Source of the DNA: JAVKFY01 sp040223615
Lineage (GTDB): Bacteria > Pseudomonadota > Alphaproteobacteria > GCA-2731375
NCBI GenBank assembly: GCA_040223615.1
Contig: JAVKFY010000034.1
Location: forward strand, 66,105-130,104
Direction of reading: 5' to 3'
DNA: 64,000 nucleotides
Shown here: positions 25,761 to 33,478 of the stretch, piece after piece
How the letters are laid out: every line of letters starts with the position of its first letter
Position numbering within the stretch: the first letter of the stretch is position 1
Program-made: the position numbers and the translations under genes
The notes under the pieces: model-generated
Database searches by the model: none
The model's input: the letters and a program-made list of their open reading frames with translations, nothing else
Told to the model about the DNA's origin: nothing

Positions 25761-25793
25761 TGCAACCACCTGACCAATGCTAAGGTGGTTGCA
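25761..25793. terminator. Inverted repeat downstream of the psp operon
   Basis: TGCAACCACCT (25761-25771) and AGGTGGTTGCA (25783-25793) are a perfect 11-bp dyad with an 11-nt spacer. It lies 96 bases after pspC. There is no U tract, but AACAATAATCTC follows. It may end the psp transcript or be an operator for the next gene. Confidence 0.5.
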
Positions 25794-25872
25794 ACAATAA
25801 TCTCGGGGCGTGGGTGGTGACCGATCTGACGACGAGAGGCAGGGGCTCGCCAACTCCAAGGCGAGCCGTGGC

Positions 25873-26963
25873 ATGACCGCGGCAACAACCGTCATTCTCG
25901 AATCTCTCGGTCAGAACGGGGTGAGCTTCGCGACCGCCACGCCGGTGCTACACGGCGGTGGGATTGCGCCGCTTGGCGACGCGAACGGCGACGGTATTGA
26001 CGATTTCCTGGTCGGATTCCACGACGTCTACCTGGTGTTTGGCACCCGCGGGGTATTCACCACCGACCTCGACCTGCTTGGCGATGGCGGTCTTCAGATC
26101 ACCACACAGCAGGACGCCGACTTCCTCGGCTTCAGCAGCGGCAGCATCGGCGACTTCAACGGCGACGGTATCGAAGACTTCGGCATTGGCCGGCCCTACA
26201 GCTCAGCCAATGCACAGGGCGCCGCCGACCTCGTGTTCGGCCAGGCCGGTCGCGCCGACGATATCGCCCTCGATTCCGCCTCCGATGCCGGCGTCACGAT
26301 CGTCGGGCAGAACGCGACCGATCTTAGTGGCACCACGGTTCTCGGTCCCGGCGACTTCAACGGCGACGGCTTCGACGATGTCTTCGTCTACACCTACCTC
26401 AGGAACCAGACGGACGATCCCGTCGGCGGCATCAACGTCGTCTTCGGCACCGCGGCCGCGACGCCGACGCTGGGCCGCATCTTCGGTGTTCCGGGCAACG
26501 TCCTGGGATTCGATTTCGGCGGTGGCGACATCAACAATGACGGCCTCGCCGATCTTGTCCTGAGCATGGACAATAACCTCGCGCACATCGTGCTGGGCGG
26601 CCAGGTCGACCTGGCCAATGACCTCGGCATCACCCAGCTCGGCGCGGCGAAGGTCACCTTCAGCGGTCCCACCGGATTCGGGCAACGCGCCGCGTCGCCG
26701 GTGAGCGTGTCGTTGGCCGGCCCGCCGATGGCATCGATACCTGCACCTTCGACGTCAACCAAGGGACGGATGTCATCACGGACTTCGCCGACGGCACCGA
26801 CCTTCTCAACTTCAGTCATGCGCTGGACGAACTCACGATCATCGACGGTCCCAACGGCGCCGTCGTCACCATCGTCGGTGATCCGGGACCGCTGCCGACA
26901 ACCGTCACCCTGACGGGCATCGCCGCCAATCAACTCACCGGCGCCGACTTCATCGTGCCCTGA
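25873..26963 (+). pseudogene. Broken FG-GAP/RTX surface protein gene (frameshift, inner deletion)
   Basis: The first frame (25873 to about 26690) encodes four FG-GAP calcium motifs (GDANGDGIDD, GDFNGDGIED, GDFNGDGFDD, GDINNDGLAD), the same fold as the three intact genes at 44742-51728. After about 26700 the conserved tail continues in another frame (from about 26727): GTDVITDFADGTDLLNFS through LTGIAANQLTGADFIVP, stopping at 26961-26963. The three last propeller blades and the whole RTX block of the paralogs are missing. The original frame reads on into non-homologous sequence. The start ATG at 25873 gives MTAATTVILESLG, matching paralog N-termini. Confidence 0.8.
26692..26727 (-). other. Short RTX-like segment in reverse orientation inside the broken gene
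   Basis: Read on the minus strand, this patch encodes IGGPANDTLTGDAA, close to the RTX repeat of the paralogs (GGAGDDTLTGA). It sits exactly where the plus-strand frame breaks. A small inversion during decay of this gene would explain both the reversed repeat and the frame change. Chance resemblance in GC-rich sequence cannot be excluded. Confidence 0.4.
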
Positions 26964-27054
26964 ACCGGGTGTGGTCGCCTCGCCCTGCGCGTCGTGTTGG
27001 GTTTGGCGGCAGTGCCGATCCCGATACGCTGGACGCGGACGACTTCGGTCTGGC

Positions 27055-28155
27055 CTAGAGCGGCTGCGGGTCGGCCAGCGACAGGGTGCGGCGGATTTCC
27101 TCGGTGCGGAAGCCGAGCGCCATCGGGCGGCGAACGCCGGGCAGCACGGCGACGTCGTAGAGCTCCTCGATCAGGCCCTCCGCGCGCAACCAGTCCGATG
27201 CGTCGCCGGTCGCCAGGTTGATCATCTGCAATCCGCTCCTGGCCTCGGCGCCCTTGGCGGCCAGCGCGCCGTCCAGTGCCAGCCCCTGGAAGGTCTTGTT
27301 CTGGCGCGGCCGCGACAGGCCGACCACGGCATAGTCGCCGGCGAACGCCAGTCCGCGCAGGTAGCCGGGGCAGAAGGCGATCTCCTCGAACTTGCCGGCC
27401 TCCAGGTCGGCGTAGCCGAACCGCCCGGTGCCCGAGTCATGCAGGTACAACCGGCCGCGATAGAGCCGGGGCGAGTGCGGCATCGACAGGCCGTCGAGCA
27501 CCACGTCGCCGGTCTTCACGTCGATCACCACGCCGCCGCCGCTGCGGTGTTCACGCCAGCCGTCGGCGACGTCGCTGGTCGCCACCGCGGTGACGTAGGC
27601 CGGCTTGCCGTCCTCGCCCATGGCCAGGCCGTTGAGGTGACAGCGGTCCTCAGCCGCCAGACGGCTGATGAACGGCGGCTGCCACAGCGGTACGAAGCTG
27701 TGCGTCTCGGACGTCGTCGCCAGGCAGGAAAAGAGTGTGTTGACGAAGACCGGCCGGCCGAGATGGTCGGGCGCGATGTCGTGCACGTCGATGTCGCCGG
27801 TGACGTGGCCGACCTGCGGCACGTACAGCCGGTCATAGCCGTTGTGCGCGCCGCCGGCGGGGATCGCGTTCTCGAAGCGCCAGAACTGGTACAGCGACGA
27901 CAGGTACAGGGTCTGGCCGTTCGACCACATGCCCATCGAGCGTTCGAAGGTGCGCTCGAAGATCGACATCTGGCCTTCCGGATTCAGCCCGATGAAGAAG
28001 ATCTTGCCGACATTGTAGGTGGTGAAGGCGAGCGAACATTGCTGGCCGGCGAGCCAGCCGGTGAAGTTGCGCGAGCCGACGAACTCGAAGCCCTGCTGCG
28101 GCGGGGCCGGGTTCTCGGATGGTTGTGGAGGCTGCTGTCCGGGCTGGTCATTCAT
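27055..28155 (-). CDS. TIGR03032 family protein (DUF4915)
   Basis: A 366-residue protein recognised by its ordered motifs: NTLFSCLATTSETHSFVPLW near residue 138, FISRLAAEDRCHLNGLAM near 162, GLSMPHSPRLYRGRLYLHDSG near 224, and GYLRGLAFAGDYAVVGLS near 262. The family is predicted to be a beta-propeller-like protein and has no known activity. The N-terminal 25 residues are proline- and glutamine-rich. It is the first gene on the minus strand after the broken FG-GAP gene and is followed upstream by the permease gene. Confidence 0.8.
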   Translation of the reverse strand: MNDQPGQQPPQPSENPAPPQQGFEFVGSRNFTGWLAGQQCSLAFTTYNVGKIFFIGLNPEGQMSIFERTFERSMGMWSNGQTLYLSSLYQFWRFENAIPAGGAHNGYDRLYVPQVGHVTGDIDVHDIAPDHLGRPVFVNTLFSCLATTSETHSFVPLWQPPFISRLAAEDRCHLNGLAMGEDGKPAYVTAVATSDVADGWREHRSGGGVVIDVKTGDVVLDGLSMPHSPRLYRGRLYLHDSGTGRFGYADLEAGKFEEIAFCPGYLRGLAFAGDYAVVGLSRPRQNKTFQGLALDGALAAKGAEARSGLQMINLATGDASDWLRAEGLIEELYDVAVLPGVRRPMALGFRTEEIRRTLSLADPQPL

Positions 28156-28176
28156 GGCGGCATGATAGGCGCCGTT

Positions 28177-28869
28177 CTACCCGCTCCACAACGGCAGCGA
28201 GGCACCGGCGGACAGCGCGCACAGGCCGAGCGCGAGGCGGCGGTAGAAGACCTCGCCGGCGAAGCGGAAGCCGCGCGCGCCGAGGAAGATCGCCAGCACG
28301 TAGATCGGCGCCAACGCGACGGCCATGCCGACGCGCTCGGGCGTGAACAGGCCCTGGGTGGTGAAGGCCAGCGCGGTGTTGACGGCGTTGAGGAAGAAGA
28401 AGGTGATGATGTTGGCGCGCACGATCGCCGCCGCGCCGCCGCCGCCGAGCCAGAACAGGATCACCGGCGGGCCGCCGAGCGAGGCCAGCCCGCTGGTCAG
28501 ACCCGAGGCGTTGCCGATGGCGAAGGTGCCGAACGGGCCGGGCGCGCGGGCGTAGCGCCAGCCGGTGGCCATGGCGGCGACGCTGGCCAGGATCAGCAGC
28601 GAGATCGCCCAGCGCACCGGCGTCGGATCGGCGTGCAGCAGCAGCCAGGCGCCGAGCGGCACGGTGGCGGCGGCGCCGGCGAAGATCAGCAGCACCGGGC
28701 GCCACTGGCATTGCTTCATCGCGCGGAACGCCAGCGGCGCGGTGATCGGCGTATCGACCAGGAACATCACCGCCACCGCCAGCGGCGGGCTGTACAGCGC
28801 GCTGGCCACCGGCACGAAGATCATCGCCCCGCCGAAGCCGGAGAAGCCGCGCACCAGGCCAGCCATCAA
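28177..28869 (-). CDS. TauE/SafE (TSUP) family membrane permease
   Basis: At least 230 residues with about seven hydrophobic helices, matching the sulfite/anion exporter TauE/SafE family (GLVRGFSGFGGAMIFVPVAS near the start; SGLASLGGPPVILFWLGGGG mid-protein). The first recognised start is TTG-ATG at 28864-28869. Yet the frame stays open and hydrophobic upstream (LWLTAAAFL), as expected for a fuller first helix, with no ATG, GTG or TTG there. The real start may be a rare codon overlapping the end of the upstream ubiH-like gene. The substrate is unknown. Confidence 0.8.
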   Translation of the reverse strand: MMAGLVRGFSGFGGAMIFVPVASALYSPPLAVAVMFLVDTPITAPLAFRAMKQCQWRPVLLIFAGAAATVPLGAWLLLHADPTPVRWAISLLILASVAAMATGWRYARAPGPFGTFAIGNASGLTSGLASLGGPPVILFWLGGGGAAAIVRANIITFFFLNAVNTALAFTTQGLFTPERVGMAVALAPIYVLAIFLGARGFRFAGEVFYRRLALGLCALSAGASLPLWSG

Positions 28870-28919
28870 GAACGCCGCCGCCGTCAGCCACAGGCGAGGC
28901 TCGTTCAGGTCGGGCAGGA

Positions 28920-30137
28920 TCAGGGCAGCTGGCCCTGCATCAAGGCGGGCAAGTCACCCGACATGGCCGAGGCACGGCGTTCGAAGAACGTCTTCGCCGG
29001 CGCGATGCGGTTGACCAGGCCGAGGCCGAGGTCGCGGGCGAGGCGCACCGGCGCGATGTCGTTGGAGAACAGCTTGTTCAGACCGTCGGTCATCACCAGC
29101 ATGGTCAGCGCGTCCCAGCGCCGTGCCCGCAGATAGCCGCGCAGCATCTGGTCGGCGCCGATGTCGAGGCCGAGACGGGCGGCCGCCGTCATCTCCTCGA
29201 CCAGCCAGGCGGCGTCGCGCAGGCCGAGGTTGAGCCCCTGCCCGGCGAGCGGATGCATCGCGTGCGCCGCGTCGCCGACCAGCGCCAGGCGCGGGCCGAC
29301 ATAGGTCTCGGCATTGTGCAGCGCCAGCGGGTAGGTCCAGCGCCGGCTCGCCAGCCTGATCCGGCCGAGATGGTCGCCGGCGCGCGCCTGCACCTCGGCC
29401 TCGAAGGCCGGCGTGTCGAGCGCCGCGATCGCCGGCGCCGTGGCTTCGCGTTCGGTCCACACCATGGAGGAACGGTTGTCGCGCATCGGCAGCAGCGCGA
29501 AGGGGCCGGAGGGCTGGAAGTGTTCCTTGGCGACGCCGTGGTGCGGCAGCTCGTGCGACAGCGTGGCGACGATGGCGGTCTGCGGGTAGCGCCAGGCGAT
29601 GGACTTGATGCCGGCGGCCTGGCGCAGCGCCGAGCCGCGCCCGTCGGCGGCGGCGACCAGCGAGGCACGGATCGTGCGGCCGTCCGACAGGCGTAGCTCG
29701 CCATGGCCGGGATGGGCGGTCCAGGCCTCCACCGCCAGCGGCGCCAGCCAGGTCAGGCCATCGACGTCAGCGAGTCCGTCCAGCAGGGCGCGGCGCAGGT
29801 AGGTGTTCTCGATCATGAAGCCGAATGGCCGCTCGCCGACCTCGGTATGGTCGAAATGCAGGTAGAGCGGCGAGGCGCCATCGGCGACGCGGATGTCGAG
29901 GATCGGTTCGGCGTGCGGTGCCAGCGCCGGCCACAGGTGAAGCGCGTCGAGCATCGCGTGGCTGCCATAAGCCAGCGAGGTGACGCGGCCGTCGAAGTCG
30001 GCGTCGCGGTGCGTCGCCGGGTCGTCGCGGTCGACCACCACCACGTCGAAGCCGACCCGCGCGGCGGCGCGCGCCAGCGCCAGCCCGATCAGGCCGCCGC
30101 CGACGATGGCGAGGTCGCAGCGCAAAGTGTCGCTCAT
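28920..30137 (-). CDS. UbiH/UbiF-family FAD-dependent monooxygenase
   Basis: A 405-residue flavoprotein. The Rossmann motif is DLAIVGGGLIGLALARAA near residues 8-25, the DG motif ADGRGSALRQAAG is near 165, and the C-terminal GD motif RLALVGDAAHAMHPLAGQGLNLG is near 286. This is the ring hydroxylase family that modifies ubiquinone precursors. Alphaproteobacteria often carry several such proteins with different ring positions, so the exact step is not assigned. The ATG at 30137 has 43 bp to the LuxR-type gene upstream on the same strand. Confidence 0.88.
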   Translation of the reverse strand: MSDTLRCDLAIVGGGLIGLALARAAARVGFDVVVVDRDDPATHRDADFDGRVTSLAYGSHAMLDALHLWPALAPHAEPILDIRVADGASPLYLHFDHTEVGERPFGFMIENTYLRRALLDGLADVDGLTWLAPLAVEAWTAHPGHGELRLSDGRTIRASLVAAADGRGSALRQAAGIKSIAWRYPQTAIVATLSHELPHHGVAKEHFQPSGPFALLPMRDNRSSMVWTEREATAPAIAALDTPAFEAEVQARAGDHLGRIRLASRRWTYPLALHNAETYVGPRLALVGDAAHAMHPLAGQGLNLGLRDAAWLVEEMTAAARLGLDIGADQMLRGYLRARRWDALTMLVMTDGLNKLFSNDIAPVRLARDLGLGLVNRIAPAKTFFERRASAMSGDLPALMQGQLP

Positions 30138-30180
30138 GGCGCCAACATCGGCCCGGCGCGTGGGCTTGTCCAGAACCGCG

Positions 30181-31008
30181 TCAGGCGGCCGGGGCGGGCC
30201 GCAGCAGCCGGGCCAGCATGGCGCGTTGCAGGCCGGCGCGGCCGGGGACGCCGAGGCGGCGGTAGATCGCTGCGGCGTGGCGCTTGGCGGTCTCCGGCGA
30301 CATCTCGAGGATCGCGGCGATCTCCGTGTTCGACTTGCCCTGGAGCAGCCAGGCGCAGACCTCGGCCTGGCGCTGGGTCAGGCCGAGCGCGCGGTACAGG
30401 CGATACTGCCGGTCCATGTCGCTGGCGTCGGTCAGCGCGCCGATGGTTTCGCGCAGCCACAACGCCTCGTAGGCAAATCGGAAACCGCGCTGCAGCCGGG
30501 CGGCGGCGTGCCGGTCGCGCTCGGAGAAGCCGCCGCGATGCCGGTTGATGGCGACCGCCGCGTAGCCGTCGAGATGGCCGCCGACGTGCAGCGCGAGCTG
30601 GTCGTTCATGTCGAGGTGTTTGTAGAACTCCTGGTACAGCTCGCGCTCGCGGAACGCTCCCAGGTCGACGAAGTCGCTGATCGCCTTCGGCGCGCCGCGC
30701 GGCTGTTCCAGGAAGTAGTTCACCACCGGGTGCTGGGCCAGGAACCAGTGGTCGAGGGCCTCGTGGCGCGCCGCCACCAGTTCGGCGACGGCATCGTCGC
30801 TGACCCGCACCAGCATGCGACGGTTGACGGTGTCGACCTCGTTGTAGCCGGCGTGCTCGCACGGGATCACCTGGCGGGTGACGTCGAGCACGGTCGCCGC
30901 CAGCGTGTTCAGGTCGCCGGCGTCAAACAGCCGTTCCAGCGCCTCCAGCACCAGGCGCTCGTCTCGTTCGCCCAAAACCCCCACTGGTCTACGCCGCTTG
31001 CCGTTCAA
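30181..31008 (-). CDS. LuxR-type (HTH) transcriptional regulator
   Basis: About 275 residues. The C-terminal 65 form a LuxR helix-turn-helix (LGLTQRQAEVCAWLLQGKSN, then EIAAILEMSPETAKRHAAAIYRRLGV). The N-terminal 190 residues look like a small-ligand or GAF-like sensor (VIPCEHAGYNEVD, then FSERDRHAAARLQRGF) and do not match an autoinducer-binding domain that I can confirm. The start is uncertain: TTG at 31008 or GTG at 30984. It is divergent from a second LuxR-type gene, with a perfect 7-bp dyad between them. Confidence 0.8.
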   Translation of the reverse strand: MNGKRRRPVGVLGERDERLVLEALERLFDAGDLNTLAATVLDVTRQVIPCEHAGYNEVDTVNRRMLVRVSDDAVAELVAARHEALDHWFLAQHPVVNYFLEQPRGAPKAISDFVDLGAFRERELYQEFYKHLDMNDQLALHVGGHLDGYAAVAINRHRGGFSERDRHAAARLQRGFRFAYEALWLRETIGALTDASDMDRQYRLYRALGLTQRQAEVCAWLLQGKSNTEIAAILEMSPETAKRHAAAIYRRLGVPGRAGLQRAMLARLLRPAPAA

Positions 31009-31025
31009 TCCGCGCGATGCATCGA

Positions 31026-31047
31026 GGTTATGGCACCTAGCATAACC
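31026..31047. promoter_or_regulatory. 22-bp dyad between two LuxR-type genes
   Basis: GGTTATG (31026-31032) and CATAACC (31041-31047) are perfect inverted arms with an eight-base centre. The size is like that of LuxR-family operators. It lies 18 bases upstream of the 31008 start and 153 bases before the other gene. Binding by either regulator is an inference. Confidence 0.45.
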
Positions 31048-31199
31048 CGATCGGGTCGACCGAGCGACCGGCGGCAGTCGGCGGCGTGCCCCGAACGGGG
31101 CATTGGCGCCAGCCCGGCGGCCATTTTACCGTAACTAACCTTCCCCTTCTTTGGTGGAGGAAGTGTGGCCCTGGCGGCGGCCGGTGGCCCGGATGGGTC

Positions 31200-32354
31200 A
31201 TGAGTGAACTGGACGACATGACGGCGGCGGTCGACGCGATCTACGCCGCTTCCGTCGGTCAGACGGGCTGGCACGAGGCGCTGGATGCGATCCTGCGCGC
31301 GACCGACCACACGCATGCCTCGGTCTATGCCAGCAACCGGCTGGTGCGGCAGGCCGCGACCGAGACGTATCGGCTGCCGGTGACCGGCTACTGGCACAAT
31401 CACGACCCGGCGATCCAGCAGGCCTACGAGACCGAGTTCTTCAGGGACGACCCGAACCGGCACTACCGGCTGCGTCATCCGCGGGCGCGGATCATGAGCG
31501 AGCCGATGTACGGCGACGACCGCACCCTTGACCGCAACGCCTTCTACGCCTGGGCCGAGAAGGTCGCCGACCTGCGCTACTTCCTGTACGGCCAGACCGA
31601 CCCCGACGCGCAGATCGGCGCGGTGGTCAGCCTGCATCGGTCGCGCCGGCAAGGTCCGGCCACGGCGGATGAAATCGCAAGGTACCGGCCGCTGCTGGCG
31701 CACATTCAGCGCGCGGCGGAGATCGAGCACCACATGGCCGGGGCGCTAGCGCTGGGCTTCGGCTCGCTCGATCTGCTGGAGGCGAATCCGACCGGCATCG
31801 TGCTGCTGGACGGCCTCGGCCTGGTGATCGTCGCCAACCGCGCCGCCCGCGACATCGCGGCGACCGGCGATGCCCTGACGCTCGACGATACGGTGACGGC
31901 GCTGCGCCGGCCCGACGATGCCCGCCTGCAACGGTTGATCGGCGACGCCCTGGAAATTTCGGCGGGAAGCTGGCGCGAGGCCGGCGGCAGCCTGCGGCTG
32001 GCCCGGCGCAGCGGCCGGCGCGGCTATGTCGTCACCGTGGCGCCGGTGTCGCGGCGCGAGAGCATCCTGTCGAACCTGATGCCGGCGGCCAGCCTGCTGA
32101 TCACCGATCCGGAGGCCGATGCCGCGCCGGCGGCGACGGCGGTGCTGCGCGACGCCTATGGCCTGACGGCGATGGAATCCCGCCTGGTCGAGCGGCTGAT
32201 GGCCGGCGACAGTCCGACCGAGGCGGCGGTGGCGCTGGGCATCCAGGCAACCACCGCGCGCACCCACCTGTCCGCGGTGTTCCGCAAGACCGAGACCGGG
32301 CGCCAGCAGGACCTGGTCCGGCTGGTGGCGACGCTGCCGTGGTGGGCGAAATGA
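31200..32354 (+). CDS. LuxR-type (HTH) transcriptional regulator, second copy
   Basis: 384 residues. The C-terminal 65 form a LuxR helix-turn-helix (YGLTAMESRLVERLMAGDSP, then EAAVALGIQATTARTHLSAVFRKT). The long N-terminus contains a PAS-like middle segment (GIVLLDGLGLVIVANRAARDI near residue 199) of the type that binds small ligands or senses redox. It is divergent from the first LuxR-type gene and the two may regulate each other. The ATG at 31200 has no strong ribosome site; the open frame upstream is non-coding in character. Confidence 0.8.
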   Translation: MSELDDMTAAVDAIYAASVGQTGWHEALDAILRATDHTHASVYASNRLVRQAATETYRLPVTGYWHNHDPAIQQAYETEFFRDDPNRHYRLRHPRARIMSEPMYGDDRTLDRNAFYAWAEKVADLRYFLYGQTDPDAQIGAVVSLHRSRRQGPATADEIARYRPLLAHIQRAAEIEHHMAGALALGFGSLDLLEANPTGIVLLDGLGLVIVANRAARDIAATGDALTLDDTVTALRRPDDARLQRLIGDALEISAGSWREAGGSLRLARRSGRRGYVVTVAPVSRRESILSNLMPAASLLITDPEADAAPAATAVLRDAYGLTAMESRLVERLMAGDSPTEAAVALGIQATTARTHLSAVFRKTETGRQQDLVRLVATLPWWAK

Positions 32355-32441
32355 CCGGGGGAGTCGTGCCGGTTAACAGCACCGGCCGCGCCGGACCTCG
32401 GGCGGGCTGCGGCAAGTCCATGACAGATAAGGATTTTCCCC

Positions 32442-32469
32442 CACGACTCCTTCAAATGAACGAGTCGTG
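32442..32469. promoter_or_regulatory. 28-bp palindrome upstream of the PEP-CTERM-like gene
   Basis: CACGACTC (32442-32449) and GAGTCGTG (32462-32469) are perfect arms; inside, TTCA and TGAA add a second symmetric pair around AA, with one C/C mismatch. It centres about 90 bases before the sigma-54-type promoter at 32541, a normal distance for an enhancer-binding-protein site. It could instead be the terminator of the LuxR gene ending at 32354. Confidence 0.5.
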
Positions 32470-32540
32470 ACACCTGACAACAGCGCTGCGAGAACGCGGC
32501 TTGTCGCAGTAATGCATTGAAAATACACGACCTTTTGCGC

Positions 32541-32555
32541 TGGCACGGTTCCTGC
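32541..32555 (+). promoter_or_regulatory. Sigma-54-type promoter for the PEP-CTERM-like gene
   Basis: TGGCACG (32541-32547) and CTGC (32552-32555) place GG and GC exactly 10 bases apart, matching the -24/-12 pattern with one departure (C for T in TTGC). It is 71 bases before the ATG at 32627. Sigma-54 control of PEP-CTERM genes through PrsK/PrsR is known in other bacteria, so this site fits the gene it precedes. Confidence 0.65.
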
Positions 32556-32626
32556 TCTTATTGACCTGACGGGGTGACGGCTCTGGGCCGCCGCTCGATT
32601 GGCGCAACAAGATGGGACTTCCAGTC

Positions 32627-33418
32627 ATGAAGGTACGTTACGCAGTCGCGGGCCTGTTTGCCCTGGCCATCGCCCCGGCGGCGCAGGCCACGCAAGTCGC
32701 CGGTATCCAGCTCAATTCGGGCACATTCATTGCCGACAACGGCAACAACGCCTCGGTCAGCTATCCCGGCCCGGCGATCGATCCGCATCGCGAAGGTGTC
32801 TCGACCATCGACAGCGTCAACGGCACGGTGCACGTGTCCGGCCAGTCGCATCCCGTTGCAACCGGCGCCGAGGACGCGATTCGTGTCTTCACCGAGATCA
32901 CCACGCAGCTCATCTATACCGGCTTGCCGGCCACCTTGACGTTCTTCGCCGTCCTCGACGGCGAGCTGTTTTCCGATGGCGGGGGCTTCTCAAACGTTGA
33001 CGCAGACCTCAGCACCCTCAACGACATCGTCGGCAGTCCGGCCGACAGCTATGCCGCGCAGACCCCGCCGGGCGGCGGCACCGTCTTCGTCGACGAGGTG
33101 CTGCAGATTTCCTTCGACGTGCTGGACGGCCAGACGTTCCGGGTGTTCTCGTCGCTTTCCGTACGGCCGGACGCGTCCTGCAGCCTGGCACTTGAAACGT
33201 GCTTCGTGGCGACCGCTGACTTCGCCAACTCGATGACGTTGTTCGTCGACGGCGTGCCGGATGGTGGCCTGCTGACCAACACCAACCCCGACGAGAACTT
33301 CATCTACCAGACCCGGATCGACGACGACGGCGGCAGCACCGACGCGTCGGAACCGGCGATGCTGGGCCTGCTGGGGCTGGGCCTGCTCGGCCTGGCGATC
33401 GGCCGGCGCCGCGGCTGA
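32627..33418 (+). CDS. Exported protein with PEP-CTERM-like sorting signal
   Basis: A 263-residue protein with an N-terminal signal peptide (cleavage near AQA at residues 18-20). The C-terminus has SEPAMLGLLGLGLLGLAIGR and ends in arginines: the sorting motif, hydrophobic helix and basic tail of PEP-CTERM proteins, with Ser in place of the first Pro. The middle is Thr-, Asp- and Val-rich and beta-type, with no named domain. Exosortase would anchor or process it in the outer surface or matrix. No exosortase is encoded in this window. The ATG at 32627 gives MKVRYAVAGLFALAIA as a proper signal peptide. Confidence 0.8.
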   Translation: MKVRYAVAGLFALAIAPAAQATQVAGIQLNSGTFIADNGNNASVSYPGPAIDPHREGVSTIDSVNGTVHVSGQSHPVATGAEDAIRVFTEITTQLIYTGLPATLTFFAVLDGELFSDGGGFSNVDADLSTLNDIVGSPADSYAAQTPPGGGTVFVDEVLQISFDVLDGQTFRVFSSLSVRPDASCSLALETCFVATADFANSMTLFVDGVPDGGLLTNTNPDENFIYQTRIDDDGGSTDASEPAMLGLLGLGLLGLAIGRRRG

Positions 33419-33478
33419 TCGCTGTGGTGGCGGCGGTCCCGATTGCCGCCGCCACCCGGCACGCCTAATCTCTCGGCC

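Noticed and set aside
30181..32354. LuxR/LuxI quorum-sensing pair
   Set aside because: Both proteins are regulators; no autoinducer synthase and no confirmed autoinducer-binding domain were found.
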